Positions 17,983 through 27,122 of a DNA stretch of 64,000 nucleotides are shown here, piece after piece (position 1 is the stretch's first letter; every line of letters starts with the position of its first letter). Origin of the DNA: Alphaproteobacteria bacterium (GTDB lineage Bacteria > Pseudomonadota > Alphaproteobacteria > UBA8366 > GCA-2717185); contig WLWY01000001.1 of assembly GCA_012103325.1 (NCBI GenBank), positions 930,001 to 994,000 of the forward strand, written 5' to 3'. The position numbers and the translations under genes were made by a program. Below the pieces are notes generated by a model that saw nothing but the letters and a program-made list of their open reading frames with translations, made no database searches and was not told the origin of the DNA.

Positions 17983-18972
17983 ATGTGGTTTCGATCGGCG
18001 GGGGACCTCAGGCAGGAGGGTCGGTTATTCGGCCAACCGGGAAATAGGTTCTGGCGATGTATCATCGTTCCGCTGGCGGTCCTGACACTATCCAGCACGC
18101 TTCACGCAGGCGAAATCCCTCTTATTGACGCCCACAGCCAAATCGACCGGCATATCGATCCCGCGGACGTCGTGCAGTTTCTGGACGATGCGGGTATCGC
18201 GCATGTGATCCTGTCGGCTCGTGGCAAGACGAAAGCCCGGACGATCGCCACACTGGCCCGCAATCATCCCAAGCGCATCACCGCGGCGGTGCGGACCAAG
18301 GGCGGCTTTTATCAGAAGAACACACCGAAATACCACCGTGTCCTCGACGCTCAGCTCGCCATGCCAGAGTTCTCGGCGATGGCCGAAGTAATCCTTTGGC
18401 ATGCGGAAAAACCAAGCCGCGCCGGGACCATCAAGGCGGCCAAAGTGATCGTGCCGCCGACTGACGGCCGGGTCCAGGCCGCGTTGAAGGCAACCATCGA
18501 ACGGGGCTGGCCTTTCATCTTCCATATCGAGTTCGCTGCCGCCGAATCGGACGCCCGCCATTTCATGGCGGCGATGGAAGCCACGCTTGCCGCGCACCCC
18601 AGCCACCCCTTCGCACTGATACATATGGGGCAGCTCGGCCCCGAGATCGTGCAGCGCCTCATCGACCGGCACCCGAACATTCACTTCATCACCGCCCATA
18701 CCACGCCAATCACGACGGAACGGTCCCGGCAACCCTGGGTGAATATGTTCGACGGCGCGCACCTATCGAAGGAGTGGGCCAACCTGGTCCTGCGCCATCC
18801 GAACCGTTTCGTGCTTGGTTTCGACAATGTATGGGCGGACCACTGGGGCAGCCGCTATGTCGAAACGGCGGCATTCTGGCGCCGGGCGTTGAAGCAACTG
18901 CCCGAAGACGTCGCCCGGGCGATAGCCCATCGCAACGCCGAACGGCTCTGGCGTCTGCCGCCATTGCCATGA
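17983..18972 (+). CDS. secreted or anchored amidohydrolase-family protein
   Basis: A 329-residue protein with an N-terminal hydrophobic signal (about residues 23-41) followed by an amidohydrolase_2-like barrel: DAHSQIDRHI gives a first-strand D-x-H, then FHIEFA, LIHMGQLGPE, FITAHTT and a late LGFDNVWAD with the expected Asp. The metal motif D-x-H-x-Q departs slightly from the usual H-x-H. The ATG at 17983 follows GGAGA by 5 bp. Substrate unknown. Possibly cotranscribed with the PhyH gene 61 bp downstream. Confidence 0.7.
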   Translation: MWFRSAGDLRQEGRLFGQPGNRFWRCIIVPLAVLTLSSTLHAGEIPLIDAHSQIDRHIDPADVVQFLDDAGIAHVILSARGKTKARTIATLARNHPKRITAAVRTKGGFYQKNTPKYHRVLDAQLAMPEFSAMAEVILWHAEKPSRAGTIKAAKVIVPPTDGRVQAALKATIERGWPFIFHIEFAAAESDARHFMAAMEATLAAHPSHPFALIHMGQLGPEIVQRLIDRHPNIHFITAHTTPITTERSRQPWVNMFDGAHLSKEWANLVLRHPNRFVLGFDNVWADHWGSRYVETAAFWRRALKQLPEDVARAIAHRNAERLWRLPPLP

Positions 18973-19033
18973 CGGCGGCAGGCAGCCCCGCCGGCGCTTG
19001 ACCGGGCCGGGCGAGCGCACCGATAATCGCGCC

Positions 19034-19867
19034 ATGGTAAACTACCTATCAGACGCCGCCCGGCGGCAATACCAAGATGACGGCTATTATTTCCCGGCCC
19101 GCGCAATAAACCCGGAAGAAGCCGCCAGATATCGCGGCAAACTGGAAGCCTTCGAAGCCAGCCAGGGCGGGAAGATCGCCGGCCGCATGCGGCAGAAGCT
19201 GCATTTGCTGCTGACCTGGATGGATGAACTGGTGCGCCATCCCGCGATTCTTGATGCGGTCGAAAGTGTACTCGGCCCCGACATCCTGTGTTGGCAGACC
19301 AGCTTCTTCATCAAGGACGCCAAGGATGCCGGTTTCGTCACCTGGCATCAGGATTCGACCTATTGGGGGCTAAGCAAGCCGGATGTCGCGACCGCCTGGC
19401 TGGCGTTGTCGCGGTCGTCCCTGGAAAGCGGCGCCATGCGCGTTCTGCCCGGCACACACAAATGGGACCAGCTCGCCCATACCGACAGCTTCGATAAGAA
19501 GAACCTGCTGACGCGCGGGCAACAAGTCGACGCGGATATCGACGACAGCAAGGCCGTCGATCTGATCCTCCAGCCTGGCGAGTTCTCCTTGCATCACGTA
19601 CGGCTGGTGCACGCTTCGGAGCCGAACCAGTCTGAAGACCGTCGCATCGGTCTCGCGATCCGCTATGTCGCCCCACATGTCCATCAGGCAACTAGCGTTC
19701 CGGACAGCGCGCTGCTGGTGCGCGGTGAAGATGCCTACGGTCACTTTGAAGCGGAACGCTCGCCGGCCGCGGATATGCACCCGGACGCGGTGGCACAGCA
19801 TGCCCTCATCACCGAGCGGCGCGAAGGCTTTCTTTACGCCGGCACCGACAAACGATCAGCGAACTAG
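19034..19867 (+). CDS. phytanoyl-CoA dioxygenase (PhyH)-family protein
   Basis: A 277-residue Fe(II)/2-oxoglutarate oxygenase. The iron facial triad is visible as H105 and D107 in TWHQDST and a distal His (likely H193 in LVHASEPN), with the 2-oxoglutarate-binding arginine shortly after (DRRIGLAIRY). The substrate is unknown; family members hydroxylate lipids, osmolytes and secondary metabolites. The ATG at 19034 is taken as the start because the upstream extension is not conserved-looking. A DUF1028 gene follows 20 bp downstream. Confidence 0.87.
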   Translation: MVNYLSDAARRQYQDDGYYFPARAINPEEAARYRGKLEAFEASQGGKIAGRMRQKLHLLLTWMDELVRHPAILDAVESVLGPDILCWQTSFFIKDAKDAGFVTWHQDSTYWGLSKPDVATAWLALSRSSLESGAMRVLPGTHKWDQLAHTDSFDKKNLLTRGQQVDADIDDSKAVDLILQPGEFSLHHVRLVHASEPNQSEDRRIGLAIRYVAPHVHQATSVPDSALLVRGEDAYGHFEAERSPAADMHPDAVAQHALITERREGFLYAGTDKRSAN

Positions 19868-19887
19868 ACGCTGCGAGAGGAACAATC

Positions 19888-20598
19888 ATGGACAGGCCAC
19901 CCGGCGTCGAATTCCATACCTTTACGATTATCGGCCGCTGCGAACGCACCGGCATGTTCGGCATCGGCACGGCAACGCGCTCGCTTGCCGTCGGTGCCAG
20001 GGTGCCGCATGTACGGTCGCAAACCGGCGCGGTCGCGATCATGGCCATTGCCGATCCGCGCCTCGGCACCGCCGCGCTGCAATTCCTGGAGCAGGGATAT
20101 AAGGCCCCCAAGGTCATCGAGGCGCTCGTTGCCATGGACCCGTACGCGGAATACCGGCAGCTCGGCGTAATCGACGATGACGGCTTCGCCGCCGCGCGCA
20201 CCGGCAAGATGAACCGCGACTATGCCGGCCATCATGTCGGCGACAGTCATATCGCGCTCGGCAACGTCCTGGTCGGCGAACATGTCCTCGGTGCCATCGA
20301 GGAAGCATTCCTCGCCGACCCGAACGAGGATCTCGAAGAGCGGCTGATGCGCGCCGTGGAAGCGGGACGCGACGCCGGCGGTCAGCACGGTGGACAGCAA
20401 TCGGCAGCGCTGCTGGTCTATGACCGCAAACCGTTCGCCCGCGTTGATCTGCGCGTCGACGTGCATGAAGAACCAATCGGTGAGCTGCGCAAGGTATTCG
20501 ACGTTTTCCGTCCGGCGATCCCCTACTACAATCTGCGCCTGGTCGATGCTCGCGTGCCACCGCTCGACAAATGGCTGGAAGAGCCGGAGAACCAATAG
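19888..20598 (+). CDS. DUF1028 family protein (Ntn-hydrolase-like)
   Basis: A 236-residue protein with the DUF1028 pattern: FTIIGRCERTGMFGIGTATRSLAVG at the start, AIADPRLGTAALQFLEQG, HIALGNVLVGEHV and QSAALLVYDRKPF. The fold is related to proteasome-type Ntn hydrolases, but activity is not established. It follows the PhyH gene closely and stops 1 bp short of the convergent DUF2937-like gene. Confidence 0.88.
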   Translation: MDRPPGVEFHTFTIIGRCERTGMFGIGTATRSLAVGARVPHVRSQTGAVAIMAIADPRLGTAALQFLEQGYKAPKVIEALVAMDPYAEYRQLGVIDDDGFAAARTGKMNRDYAGHHVGDSHIALGNVLVGEHVLGAIEEAFLADPNEDLEERLMRAVEAGRDAGGQHGGQQSAALLVYDRKPFARVDLRVDVHEEPIGELRKVFDVFRPAIPYYNLRLVDARVPPLDKWLEEPENQ

Positions 20599-20599
20599 C

Positions 20600-21082
20600 C
20601 TAATGCGGCGCAGGCGGCTCCGACGACGCGCGGCGGCGATACAGCAGGAACGGCGCCTTCGTGAGTTCCCACAGAACCCAGCCGAGAACGATGCCCGCGC
20701 CGCCGAAAATGAGACTCTGCAGATCGATAGGCAGTGCCGGATGGAAAGCCTGCGCGGTGGCAAGTGCGATGTCTTGGTCGACGTGGCGGAAAAATACGAA
20801 CGGCCGCGCGAAGACGCCGGCCTGCTCGATAGCCCGATAGGCACTCTCCAGCCGGTCGACCCGCGCCTGTGTTAGCACGGCGATCTGCGCGCGCAGCGCC
20901 TCATCGTTGATCGCCGACGCCACCTGATCGTTGAGCACGCCCTGACGTGCCTCGTCGAGATGCCCGCCGAGCCGCTGCAGATAGGCATTGATGAACGCCA
21001 GCATTTGCGATGCCAGAAGGCCGGCAATCGCCGCGACGATTGTGCCGAATAACGAGTCGATTTTGTGCAACGCCCAACGCAT
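20600..21082 (-). CDS. DUF2937-like membrane protein
   Basis: A 160-residue protein with an N-terminal membrane helix (about 12-32), a long helical middle containing AYLQRLGGHLDEAR, and a second membrane helix near 126-145, ending in a basic tail. This layout fits DUF2937. No function is known. It is convergent with the DUF1028 gene with only 1 bp between stops and follows the beta-propeller gene's strand neighbour at 48 bp. Confidence 0.6.
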   Translation of the reverse strand: MRWALHKIDSLFGTIVAAIAGLLASQMLAFINAYLQRLGGHLDEARQGVLNDQVASAINDEALRAQIAVLTQARVDRLESAYRAIEQAGVFARPFVFFRHVDQDIALATAQAFHPALPIDLQSLIFGGAGIVLGWVLWELTKAPFLLYRRRASSEPPAPH

Positions 21083-21130
21083 TTCGCTTTTACATAGGCG
21101 CAGTCGGTCGCGAACGCCAGAGAATGACCG

Positions 21131-22756
21131 CTATTTGGGCCAGCGCGGCCGAGACTCCACCCACCAGGCGCGCCATTGGTCCGTATTGTAGGCAAATCTT
21201 TTGCCTGTTAGTGCGGTGAGCACACCGATCACCTGCGCGCGCAGCCATAACGGATCGCCCTCGGCGTCGAGTCTGGCGATCAGCGCGTCGAGCGTCGCCA
21301 CATCGTTCTGGCCTGCCGCGGCAACCGCCCAGATGGCGGCAAGCTGAGGGTCGAAATACTTCTCGAACGAATTGGCGGGCGCCGTCCAGGGGCGACCAAT
21401 CATGGCGACAGGCACGCCCAGCTGTTTCGACAGACCCATGCCCCAGAACAGTATCGTTCGGCCAATATCGGCTGCCTTGACGGTGAGACCGCCACCGAAA
21501 GACTGAACCGTGCCCTCTGGCAACTGCACTTCTAAGCGCTGCGCGAAGAACCCGGGCGGCGCGCCTTGCTTGACCGCGTCGAAGACCAGCGCGCGCAATC
21601 GGCCGCGGCCATGATTTTCATAGGACGAGAAGTCGCTCAACACATCGTCAAGCTCGGTGCCGATTTGTTGCCAGTCAGTTTCTCCGCCCGGCCTAGAAAC
21701 CGGTATCGGCAGGGGCGAAGGGTCGTCCGATGGCGGCATGTCATGACCCGGCGGGCCCCAAAGAATGCCGCGCCCATCGTCGCCCGCCCCAGCGACATAA
21801 GTCTTATCGGCAATGACATGGAGCGACAGCGGCTGGCCGCCGGAGAACCGAGCATGTTTGGTCCACGCGCCACCATCCAGACTCGACCACAGCCGGCCGC
21901 CATGATCCTCGCGCGAAACCGCCCAGAGCCGCGTTCCGTCGTTCGCAAGATCGACGATGCGTAATCCCGCCAGTTGATCGCTGATTTGCTCGGACGTCTG
22001 GCCGTCGGTTCGCCAGATCTGGGACAGATCGTTGTCCCGCACCACGGCCATAATCTGTCCTTGATGCCGTGTGAGTGCGAAGAAGTGTTTGTTCTCCGGC
22101 CAACCGGGCACGGCCACAAACGCATCACCTGTAAATCTCACCAGGCGGATTCCATCGGGATCCTCCAAATAGCCATACAGGTCGTCGTGCAAAACACGCG
22201 GTTCGTAAAAGCGGCTGAGGCGCCGCTTCGGCGTTGAATGATCGTAGAGCGGCGTCCAGTCCCGACCGCCGTTTCCCGAAATCTGCAATCCGGTTCGCCA
22301 GGCCGACGTGACCGCGAGCAGCCGATTGCGCCAGGCAACCAGCGAATTCGTGTGGAAAATCTGCGCGGTCGGGATCAGCTGTGGCTGCCAGCGCTGGCCG
22401 TCGGTGACCTGGACCATACCCCACCCCAACGAAAACCGGCTGTCTTCGAACGGCCAGTAGAGCAAGCCGCGGTGCACCAGCGGGATGCCCGCATCCTGGC
22501 TATAAAGATGGCGCTCGTAGCGCACCTTCCCCGTAACCGGGTCGAGGCTCCACAGATCGGCGGAATTGTGATTGCGGCCCTTGACCGAGTTGGCGAACCA
22601 GATCCGCCCGCGATAGCCAATCAGCCGCGAGATAACCGGCCAGGGCCCAATGCGCGCGCGAACCTCCAAAATCGGCTCGGCGAGCGCTTGGGAAATAGCT
22701 GCGCCCGATACCGTCAGGAGTGCGGCTAGTAAGATAAGAAAATAAAGACGATACAT
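21131..22756 (-). CDS. exported beta-propeller protein with Asp-box motifs
   Basis: A 541-residue protein with a cleavable signal (MYRLYFLILLAALLTVSGAAIS). The body contains at least two Asp-box-like turns (ISGNGGRDWTPL and SSLDGGAWTKH), the mark of sialidase/BNR-type beta-propellers. The C-terminal 120 residues are alpha-helical and HEAT-like. I recognise no catalytic residues. It is transcribed divergently from the SUMF1-like exported protein gene, 109 bp away, so both may act outside the membrane. Confidence 0.6.
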   Translation of the reverse strand: MYRLYFLILLAALLTVSGAAISQALAEPILEVRARIGPWPVISRLIGYRGRIWFANSVKGRNHNSADLWSLDPVTGKVRYERHLYSQDAGIPLVHRGLLYWPFEDSRFSLGWGMVQVTDGQRWQPQLIPTAQIFHTNSLVAWRNRLLAVTSAWRTGLQISGNGGRDWTPLYDHSTPKRRLSRFYEPRVLHDDLYGYLEDPDGIRLVRFTGDAFVAVPGWPENKHFFALTRHQGQIMAVVRDNDLSQIWRTDGQTSEQISDQLAGLRIVDLANDGTRLWAVSREDHGGRLWSSLDGGAWTKHARFSGGQPLSLHVIADKTYVAGAGDDGRGILWGPPGHDMPPSDDPSPLPIPVSRPGGETDWQQIGTELDDVLSDFSSYENHGRGRLRALVFDAVKQGAPPGFFAQRLEVQLPEGTVQSFGGGLTVKAADIGRTILFWGMGLSKQLGVPVAMIGRPWTAPANSFEKYFDPQLAAIWAVAAAGQNDVATLDALIARLDAEGDPLWLRAQVIGVLTALTGKRFAYNTDQWRAWWVESRPRWPK

Positions 22757-22865
22757 TTCGGATTTTTTCAATGCCCCGTGCATCGCAGAAACGTGTGTTG
22801 TGCCAAGGTTATTTTCGACGGAAACCTTAAGTCCATCGAATCACGGTTCCGCGACCAGGTTTATC

Positions 22866-23669
22866 ATGTCATTTGCACTCAGAGTTCTCGCTGTTTTCCC
22901 TCTCATTCTTTTTGCCAGCTTTCCTTCTGTCGCGCAGACGTTCGATCTTGTCGCCATTCCAGCAGGAATGGCGAAACTTGGCGACCCAAACGGCGACGAC
23001 AACGAGATTGTAAAAACCGTCCCGATCGCCGCCTTTCGGATGATGCGGCGCGAAGTGACCAACCGGCAATTCGAACGCTTTGTCCGCGAGAGCGATTACC
23101 AAACGACAGTCGACACACGCGACGAAGGTCACGTTTGGGGACCCCGTTGGCGGCGGGTCAAAGGGACAGGCTGGCGCCATCCGCAGGGCCCACTGAGCGA
23201 CCTCGACGGCCTCGCGGATCATCCCGTCGTTCAGGTTTCGGCAATCGACGCCGACGCCTTTTGCCGCTTTTACGGGATGCGCCTGCCGCGTGAGGACGAA
23301 TGGGAATACGCAGCCCGCGGCCCGCAAGGGTTTCGCTATCCTTGGGGCGACACGCTCACCCCGGCGTCGCTCGCAGAGCAGGCCAACGCCGGCACCTATG
23401 ATTGCTGTGCAGCTTCGAAAGCGGACGGGTTTGAACGCACAGCTCCGGTCGGATCTTTCCCGCGTGGCCGCTCGCCCTTGGGTCTCGACGATATGGCCGG
23501 CAATGTCTGGGAGTGGACATCTACTCTGTTTCCCGGCGCGCCCGGCGACCGCGTCATCCGCGGCGGCGGATGGGGCAATAACCCCTACTGCCTCCGAACC
23601 GCCTACCGGCACGGCAACCCGCCGACCATCGGACTTGACATGGTCGGGTTCCGGTGCGCGGCGGACTAG
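22866..23669 (+). CDS. exported SUMF1/FGE-like fold protein
   Basis: A 267-residue protein with a signal peptide (about 1-24) and a formylglycine-generating-enzyme-like domain: FRMMRREVTNRQFERF, RLPREDEWEYAARG, NVWEWTS and RVIRGGGWGNNPYCLRTAYR. Of the two active-site cysteines of true FGE only the second (PYC) is present, the first being Asn, so copper-dependent sulfatase activation is unlikely. No sulfatase is nearby. It could be a carbohydrate- or cell-wall-related relative. The ATG at 22866 gives a clean signal peptide. Confidence 0.8.
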   Translation: MSFALRVLAVFPLILFASFPSVAQTFDLVAIPAGMAKLGDPNGDDNEIVKTVPIAAFRMMRREVTNRQFERFVRESDYQTTVDTRDEGHVWGPRWRRVKGTGWRHPQGPLSDLDGLADHPVVQVSAIDADAFCRFYGMRLPREDEWEYAARGPQGFRYPWGDTLTPASLAEQANAGTYDCCAASKADGFERTAPVGSFPRGRSPLGLDDMAGNVWEWTSTLFPGAPGDRVIRGGGWGNNPYCLRTAYRHGNPPTIGLDMVGFRCAAD

Positions 23670-23696
23670 GTCATGACGCGCGCAACAAGCGCCTAT

Positions 23697-24931
23697 TCAC
23701 GCGCGTCTCTGGGTTGCCGGAGGAACTGCGAGCGCCAAACCGAGAAGAATCCAAAGGTGGCGCTGGTACAAAAACTCCCCCGTCATGGACATCGTCATAA
23801 ATGCGGCGGAAACGGTGATCATACTCAAGAGGAATGGATCATCCCGACCACGGTAACAAAAATAAACGGAGATAAGCAGGAAGCCAGTCAAGCTGACTGT
23901 ACCGATCAACCCGGTCTCCAAAAGCAACCACAAAAAGCTGTTATGGATCGCGATGCCCACCGTCTCGACAAAATAACCAAGACCTTGCCCGAAATATGGC
24001 ACGTCCATGAACAATCCAATTGCCGTTCTGTTCTGAGCCTCCCGGTCTTTGAACGAAGCGCCTTCCGGATCAAGCCGTTCCATGGACAAAAGGCCAATTG
24101 GCGCGTTTCCCCTTTTCGCTTTCGCAAAACTACCCGGCTGGACTGTGATCGACACTAGTGTCACCGCAGCAATCGCAACGATCGTAGTCGCTAACGCCTT
24201 CGGTTCCCGCTTCGAGATGCGGCGCGTAAGGAAAAAGTGAAACACCATACCAACGATGACCGCAAACAATGCACACGTGACGCCGTGAACCAGAGTGCCG
24301 TCAAAATTGGCGGCAGATACAGGTGGGTCTGCTTTTGGGTTGCTAATGCGAGAAGCGCCGCGACAGCCAACAGGAACCCAAAAGCGTTAGCATTTTGCAG
24401 CCCACCCGTTGCTCTACTGAACTCAATGCCAAGCGGTAGCGAATAATGCGGAAGCAGCCAGGGCATCGCGAGGGAATTAACGAGGCCAATAATGGCAGCA
24501 GCAATGAGAAAGACTCGAAGAAACTCGTCGCGAAGCGCCATTCCGCCAGCCTGCACGAAGACACCGCCAATTATGAAGTAGGAAGCTAGTGCAAACCAGC
24601 CAGCCCATTTATTAAAGAGCGCCCATGACGACCATTGGCCTGATGCTTCGTAGCCAACGCCCAGCGATACAGACATCGCCAAAGAGATGCCGAGCAATCA
24701 CCACCAAACGCCCGGCATGCGCCACTGAAGCCGCGTGGGGGAGGTGAAGAACCAATGGCCGACATAAATAAGGGCGATGGGTAAAAATAAATCCGATACA
24801 GCGATCCGAACGCCAGAGGCGCCAAGCGGCAAGGTCGCTTGTACCTGCAGCGCCACCGCGATCATGGCGACAAGCACCCGTATCTCGAAAGCTATTATGC
24901 TAGGACCTCTATTGGATGAGCGTAATGGCAC
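23697..24931 (-). pseudogene. O-antigen ligase (WaaL/Wzy_C)-like gene, broken
   Basis: Three consecutive minus-strand pieces together make one polytopic membrane protein of the O-antigen ligase type. Piece one (24931-24701) ends MPGVWW and meets an in-frame TGA at 24698-24700; piece two resumes in the same frame directly after it (LLGISLAMS). Piece two then loses frame at about 24271-24277, where one missing base would restore TASRGALFAVIVGMV, the hallmark SRGA region; piece three (to 23697) has the usual HNSFLWLLLETGLIG motif. Two separate lesions make it a pseudogene. The stretch is more AT-rich than its neighbours. Confidence 0.8.
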
Positions 24932-24985
24932 TGACGCTCCCTTTTATAGCGGGTATTGCCGCGCCTGTGCCGATAAAGGTTTACA

Positions 24986-25885
24986 TTACATATTCCCGCG
25001 GGCGGCGATTCTCTCGGCCCGAGCGATCAGCCGTTGAGCGCGGATGACGATAGGGATGTCGATCATCTTACCGTCCATCTCGAACGAGCCGCGCCCTTCC
25101 GCCGCCATAGCCTTGTCCGCTTCGATCACTTTCTGTGCATAGGCAATATCCTCGGCCGGTGGGGTGAACTCCTCGTTCAAAACCGGCACGTTGACCGGAT
25201 GGATGCAGGATGCGCCCTCGAATCCGAATTTCGCGGAATGCTTCACGACCGCGCGATATGCGTCAGCGTCGCTGAAATCCGCGACGGTTCCGATCAGCCC
25301 CATTGGCGTCAGGCCCGCCGCACGGGCCGCGAAAATCGATTGCTGTTTCGGGTACTGATAGACTTCAGGATCCGGCGCGAAACCGCAATCGAGCGCAAAA
25401 TCCTCACCGCCCAGCAACACCGTGTAAACACGCGGATGCGCCTTGGCGATTTCGTCGATGGAGAAGAACGCATCCGCCGTCTCGACCATCGGCAATAGCC
25501 AAGTCGACCCCACGGTCATGCCACGCGCGGCTTCCAGATCACCGACCAGTTCCGCAATTAGACGCACGTGGCTGGCGCTTTCGATCTTCGGCAGCTTCAA
25601 GGCGCAGATACGTGGCGAGACCGCCGCTTCGATATCGCGGATCGCCATCTCGATCGGCCGATTGATACGCACCAGAACGTCCGCGCCATTCTGCGACACC
25701 TTCTCGGCCGCGGCATCGATCAGGGTGCGGGCATGCGCTTTTTCCGACGGTGGCACGCTGTCCTCGAGATCGAGAATGATCCCGTCTGCGCCGCGCGTGT
25801 GTGCCTTGTCGACAAACTTGTCGACATTTACCGGCACGTACAACAAGGACCGCCAGACCGGCTTATCGGTTGCCGCGTTGCTCAT
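24986..25885 (-). CDS. HpcH/HpaI-CitE family CoA ester lyase
   Basis: A 299-residue barrel protein of the CitE/malyl-CoA lyase group: RSLLYVPVN at the start, GIILDLEDSVPPSEK with the metal-ligand region, LPKIESASHV, and LGGEDFALDCGF. It would cleave or form a C-C bond next to a CoA thioester. The CaiB-type CoA-transferase gene lies 12 bp upstream on the same strand, so the pair probably activates an organic acid to its CoA ester and then cleaves it. Citramalate- or malate-type substrates are possible. Confidence 0.88.
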   Translation of the reverse strand: MSNAATDKPVWRSLLYVPVNVDKFVDKAHTRGADGIILDLEDSVPPSEKAHARTLIDAAAEKVSQNGADVLVRINRPIEMAIRDIEAAVSPRICALKLPKIESASHVRLIAELVGDLEAARGMTVGSTWLLPMVETADAFFSIDEIAKAHPRVYTVLLGGEDFALDCGFAPDPEVYQYPKQQSIFAARAAGLTPMGLIGTVADFSDADAYRAVVKHSAKFGFEGASCIHPVNVPVLNEEFTPPAEDIAYAQKVIEADKAMAAEGRGSFEMDGKMIDIPIVIRAQRLIARAERIAARGNM

Positions 25886-25897
25886 GATTCCCTCCCA

Positions 25898-27103
25898 TCA
25901 AATGACATTGTTCTTTTTCAGCGTTTCCAATTCCTCGCCGTCCACACCGATACGCGCGAGGATCTCCGCATTGTGCTGGCCCAGCGACGGCGCCGGCCGC
26001 GTGAATCCGCCGGGCGTGCCGGAGAGCCGCGGCACGATATTGTGCATCGGCACCGTACCCATATCCGCGTCCGGCAGATCGACGATGATTTCGCGTTCGC
26101 GGAAATGCGGGTCTTCCATGATCTGGGCGATGTTGTAAACGGGGGCAACCGTCACGCTCTCGCGGTCAAAGACTTCCATACATTCGTCCAACGTGCGCGC
26201 ACCTATCCAACCGCCAACAATTTCGTCAACCTCGTGCCGGTTCGCGACGCGGTCCGCATTGGTTTTGAACTTGGGGTCGTCATTCATGTCGGCGCGGCCG
26301 ATAACGCGGAAAATCCGTTCCGCCATCGATTGCATCGAACCGGACATGGCGAGCCACTTGCCGTCCTTCGTCGCGTAGACATTGCGCGGAGAGGCGGTGT
26401 TCGAACCGCTACCGACACGCTCGCGCACCTTGCCGGTGACCTTGTGCCACGCTGCTTCGGCGCCGAGGATCGAATAGATCGGTTCGAGCAACGAGAGGTC
26501 GATAACCTGACCGTCGCCGCCCCGCACTTCGCGCTCGCGCAACGCAATCAGCACCGACATCGCACCGGACAAGCCCGCGATCATGTCCGCCATCGCCAAC
26601 GGCGGCAGTACCGGCTCCCGATCCGCGAACCCATTGCGGTCGGCAAAGCCTGACATCGCTTCGACCAGCGTGCCAAAGCCGGGACGATGCCGGTATGGCC
26701 CGGTCTGTCCGAACCCCGAGACCCGGACCAGTGTCAGTTTCGGGTTCCGGGCGTGCAGCACGTCCGGGCCCAATCCCATTTCCTCCAACGTACCGGGGCG
26801 GTAGTTCTCGATCATGACGTCCGCCTGTGCCACGAGCCGCAGCAGGATGTCCTTGGCCGAGTCCTGACGGAGATCGAGGGAGACGCTCTTCTTGTTGCGG
26901 CCGTAAACCTTCCAGCTCACGGGAATATCGTCGGTTAGCCAGTGGCGCAGCGGATCGCCTTTCGCGGCCGGCTCGATTTTGATGACTTCCGCGCCGTAAT
27001 CGGCGAGCTGCAGACTGACCATATTGCCTGCAACAAGCCGTGAGAGATCGAGCACGGTCACCCCGTCGAGCGGTCCCTTAAAACTTTCGTCGAACTGCGG
27101 CAC
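25898..27103 (-). CDS. CaiB/BaiF family CoA-transferase
   Basis: A 401-residue family III CoA-transferase. Visible are LDLSRLVAGNMVSLQLADYGAEVIKIE at the N-terminus and the catalytic aspartate D173 in LAMADMIAGLSGA. I start at GTG 27103 because it has AGGGGG at the right distance and yields the standard N-terminus; the frame runs further upstream only into the LysR gene. It pairs with the CoA lyase gene 12 bp downstream. Confidence 0.9.
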   Translation of the reverse strand: MPQFDESFKGPLDGVTVLDLSRLVAGNMVSLQLADYGAEVIKIEPAAKGDPLRHWLTDDIPVSWKVYGRNKKSVSLDLRQDSAKDILLRLVAQADVMIENYRPGTLEEMGLGPDVLHARNPKLTLVRVSGFGQTGPYRHRPGFGTLVEAMSGFADRNGFADREPVLPPLAMADMIAGLSGAMSVLIALREREVRGGDGQVIDLSLLEPIYSILGAEAAWHKVTGKVRERVGSGSNTASPRNVYATKDGKWLAMSGSMQSMAERIFRVIGRADMNDDPKFKTNADRVANRHEVDEIVGGWIGARTLDECMEVFDRESVTVAPVYNIAQIMEDPHFREREIIVDLPDADMGTVPMHNIVPRLSGTPGGFTRPAPSLGQHNAEILARIGVDGEELETLKKNNVI

Positions 27104-27122
27104 GTCACCCCCTTGCTTGCCC

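Noticed and set aside
22866..23669. Call as a true sulfatase-activating enzyme
   Set aside because: One of the two active cysteines is replaced by Asn and no sulfatase gene is near.
24698..24700. The in-frame TGA in the O-antigen ligase gene as a recoded codon
   Set aside because: No selenocysteine element was seen, the expected residue is in a membrane segment, and a separate frameshift 420 bp on also breaks the gene, so decay is the simpler reading.
24900..24985. Plus-strand hairpin GAGCGT/ACGCTC with CCTTTT as a terminator
   Set aside because: No plus-strand gene lies upstream, and the stem is short; likely chance.
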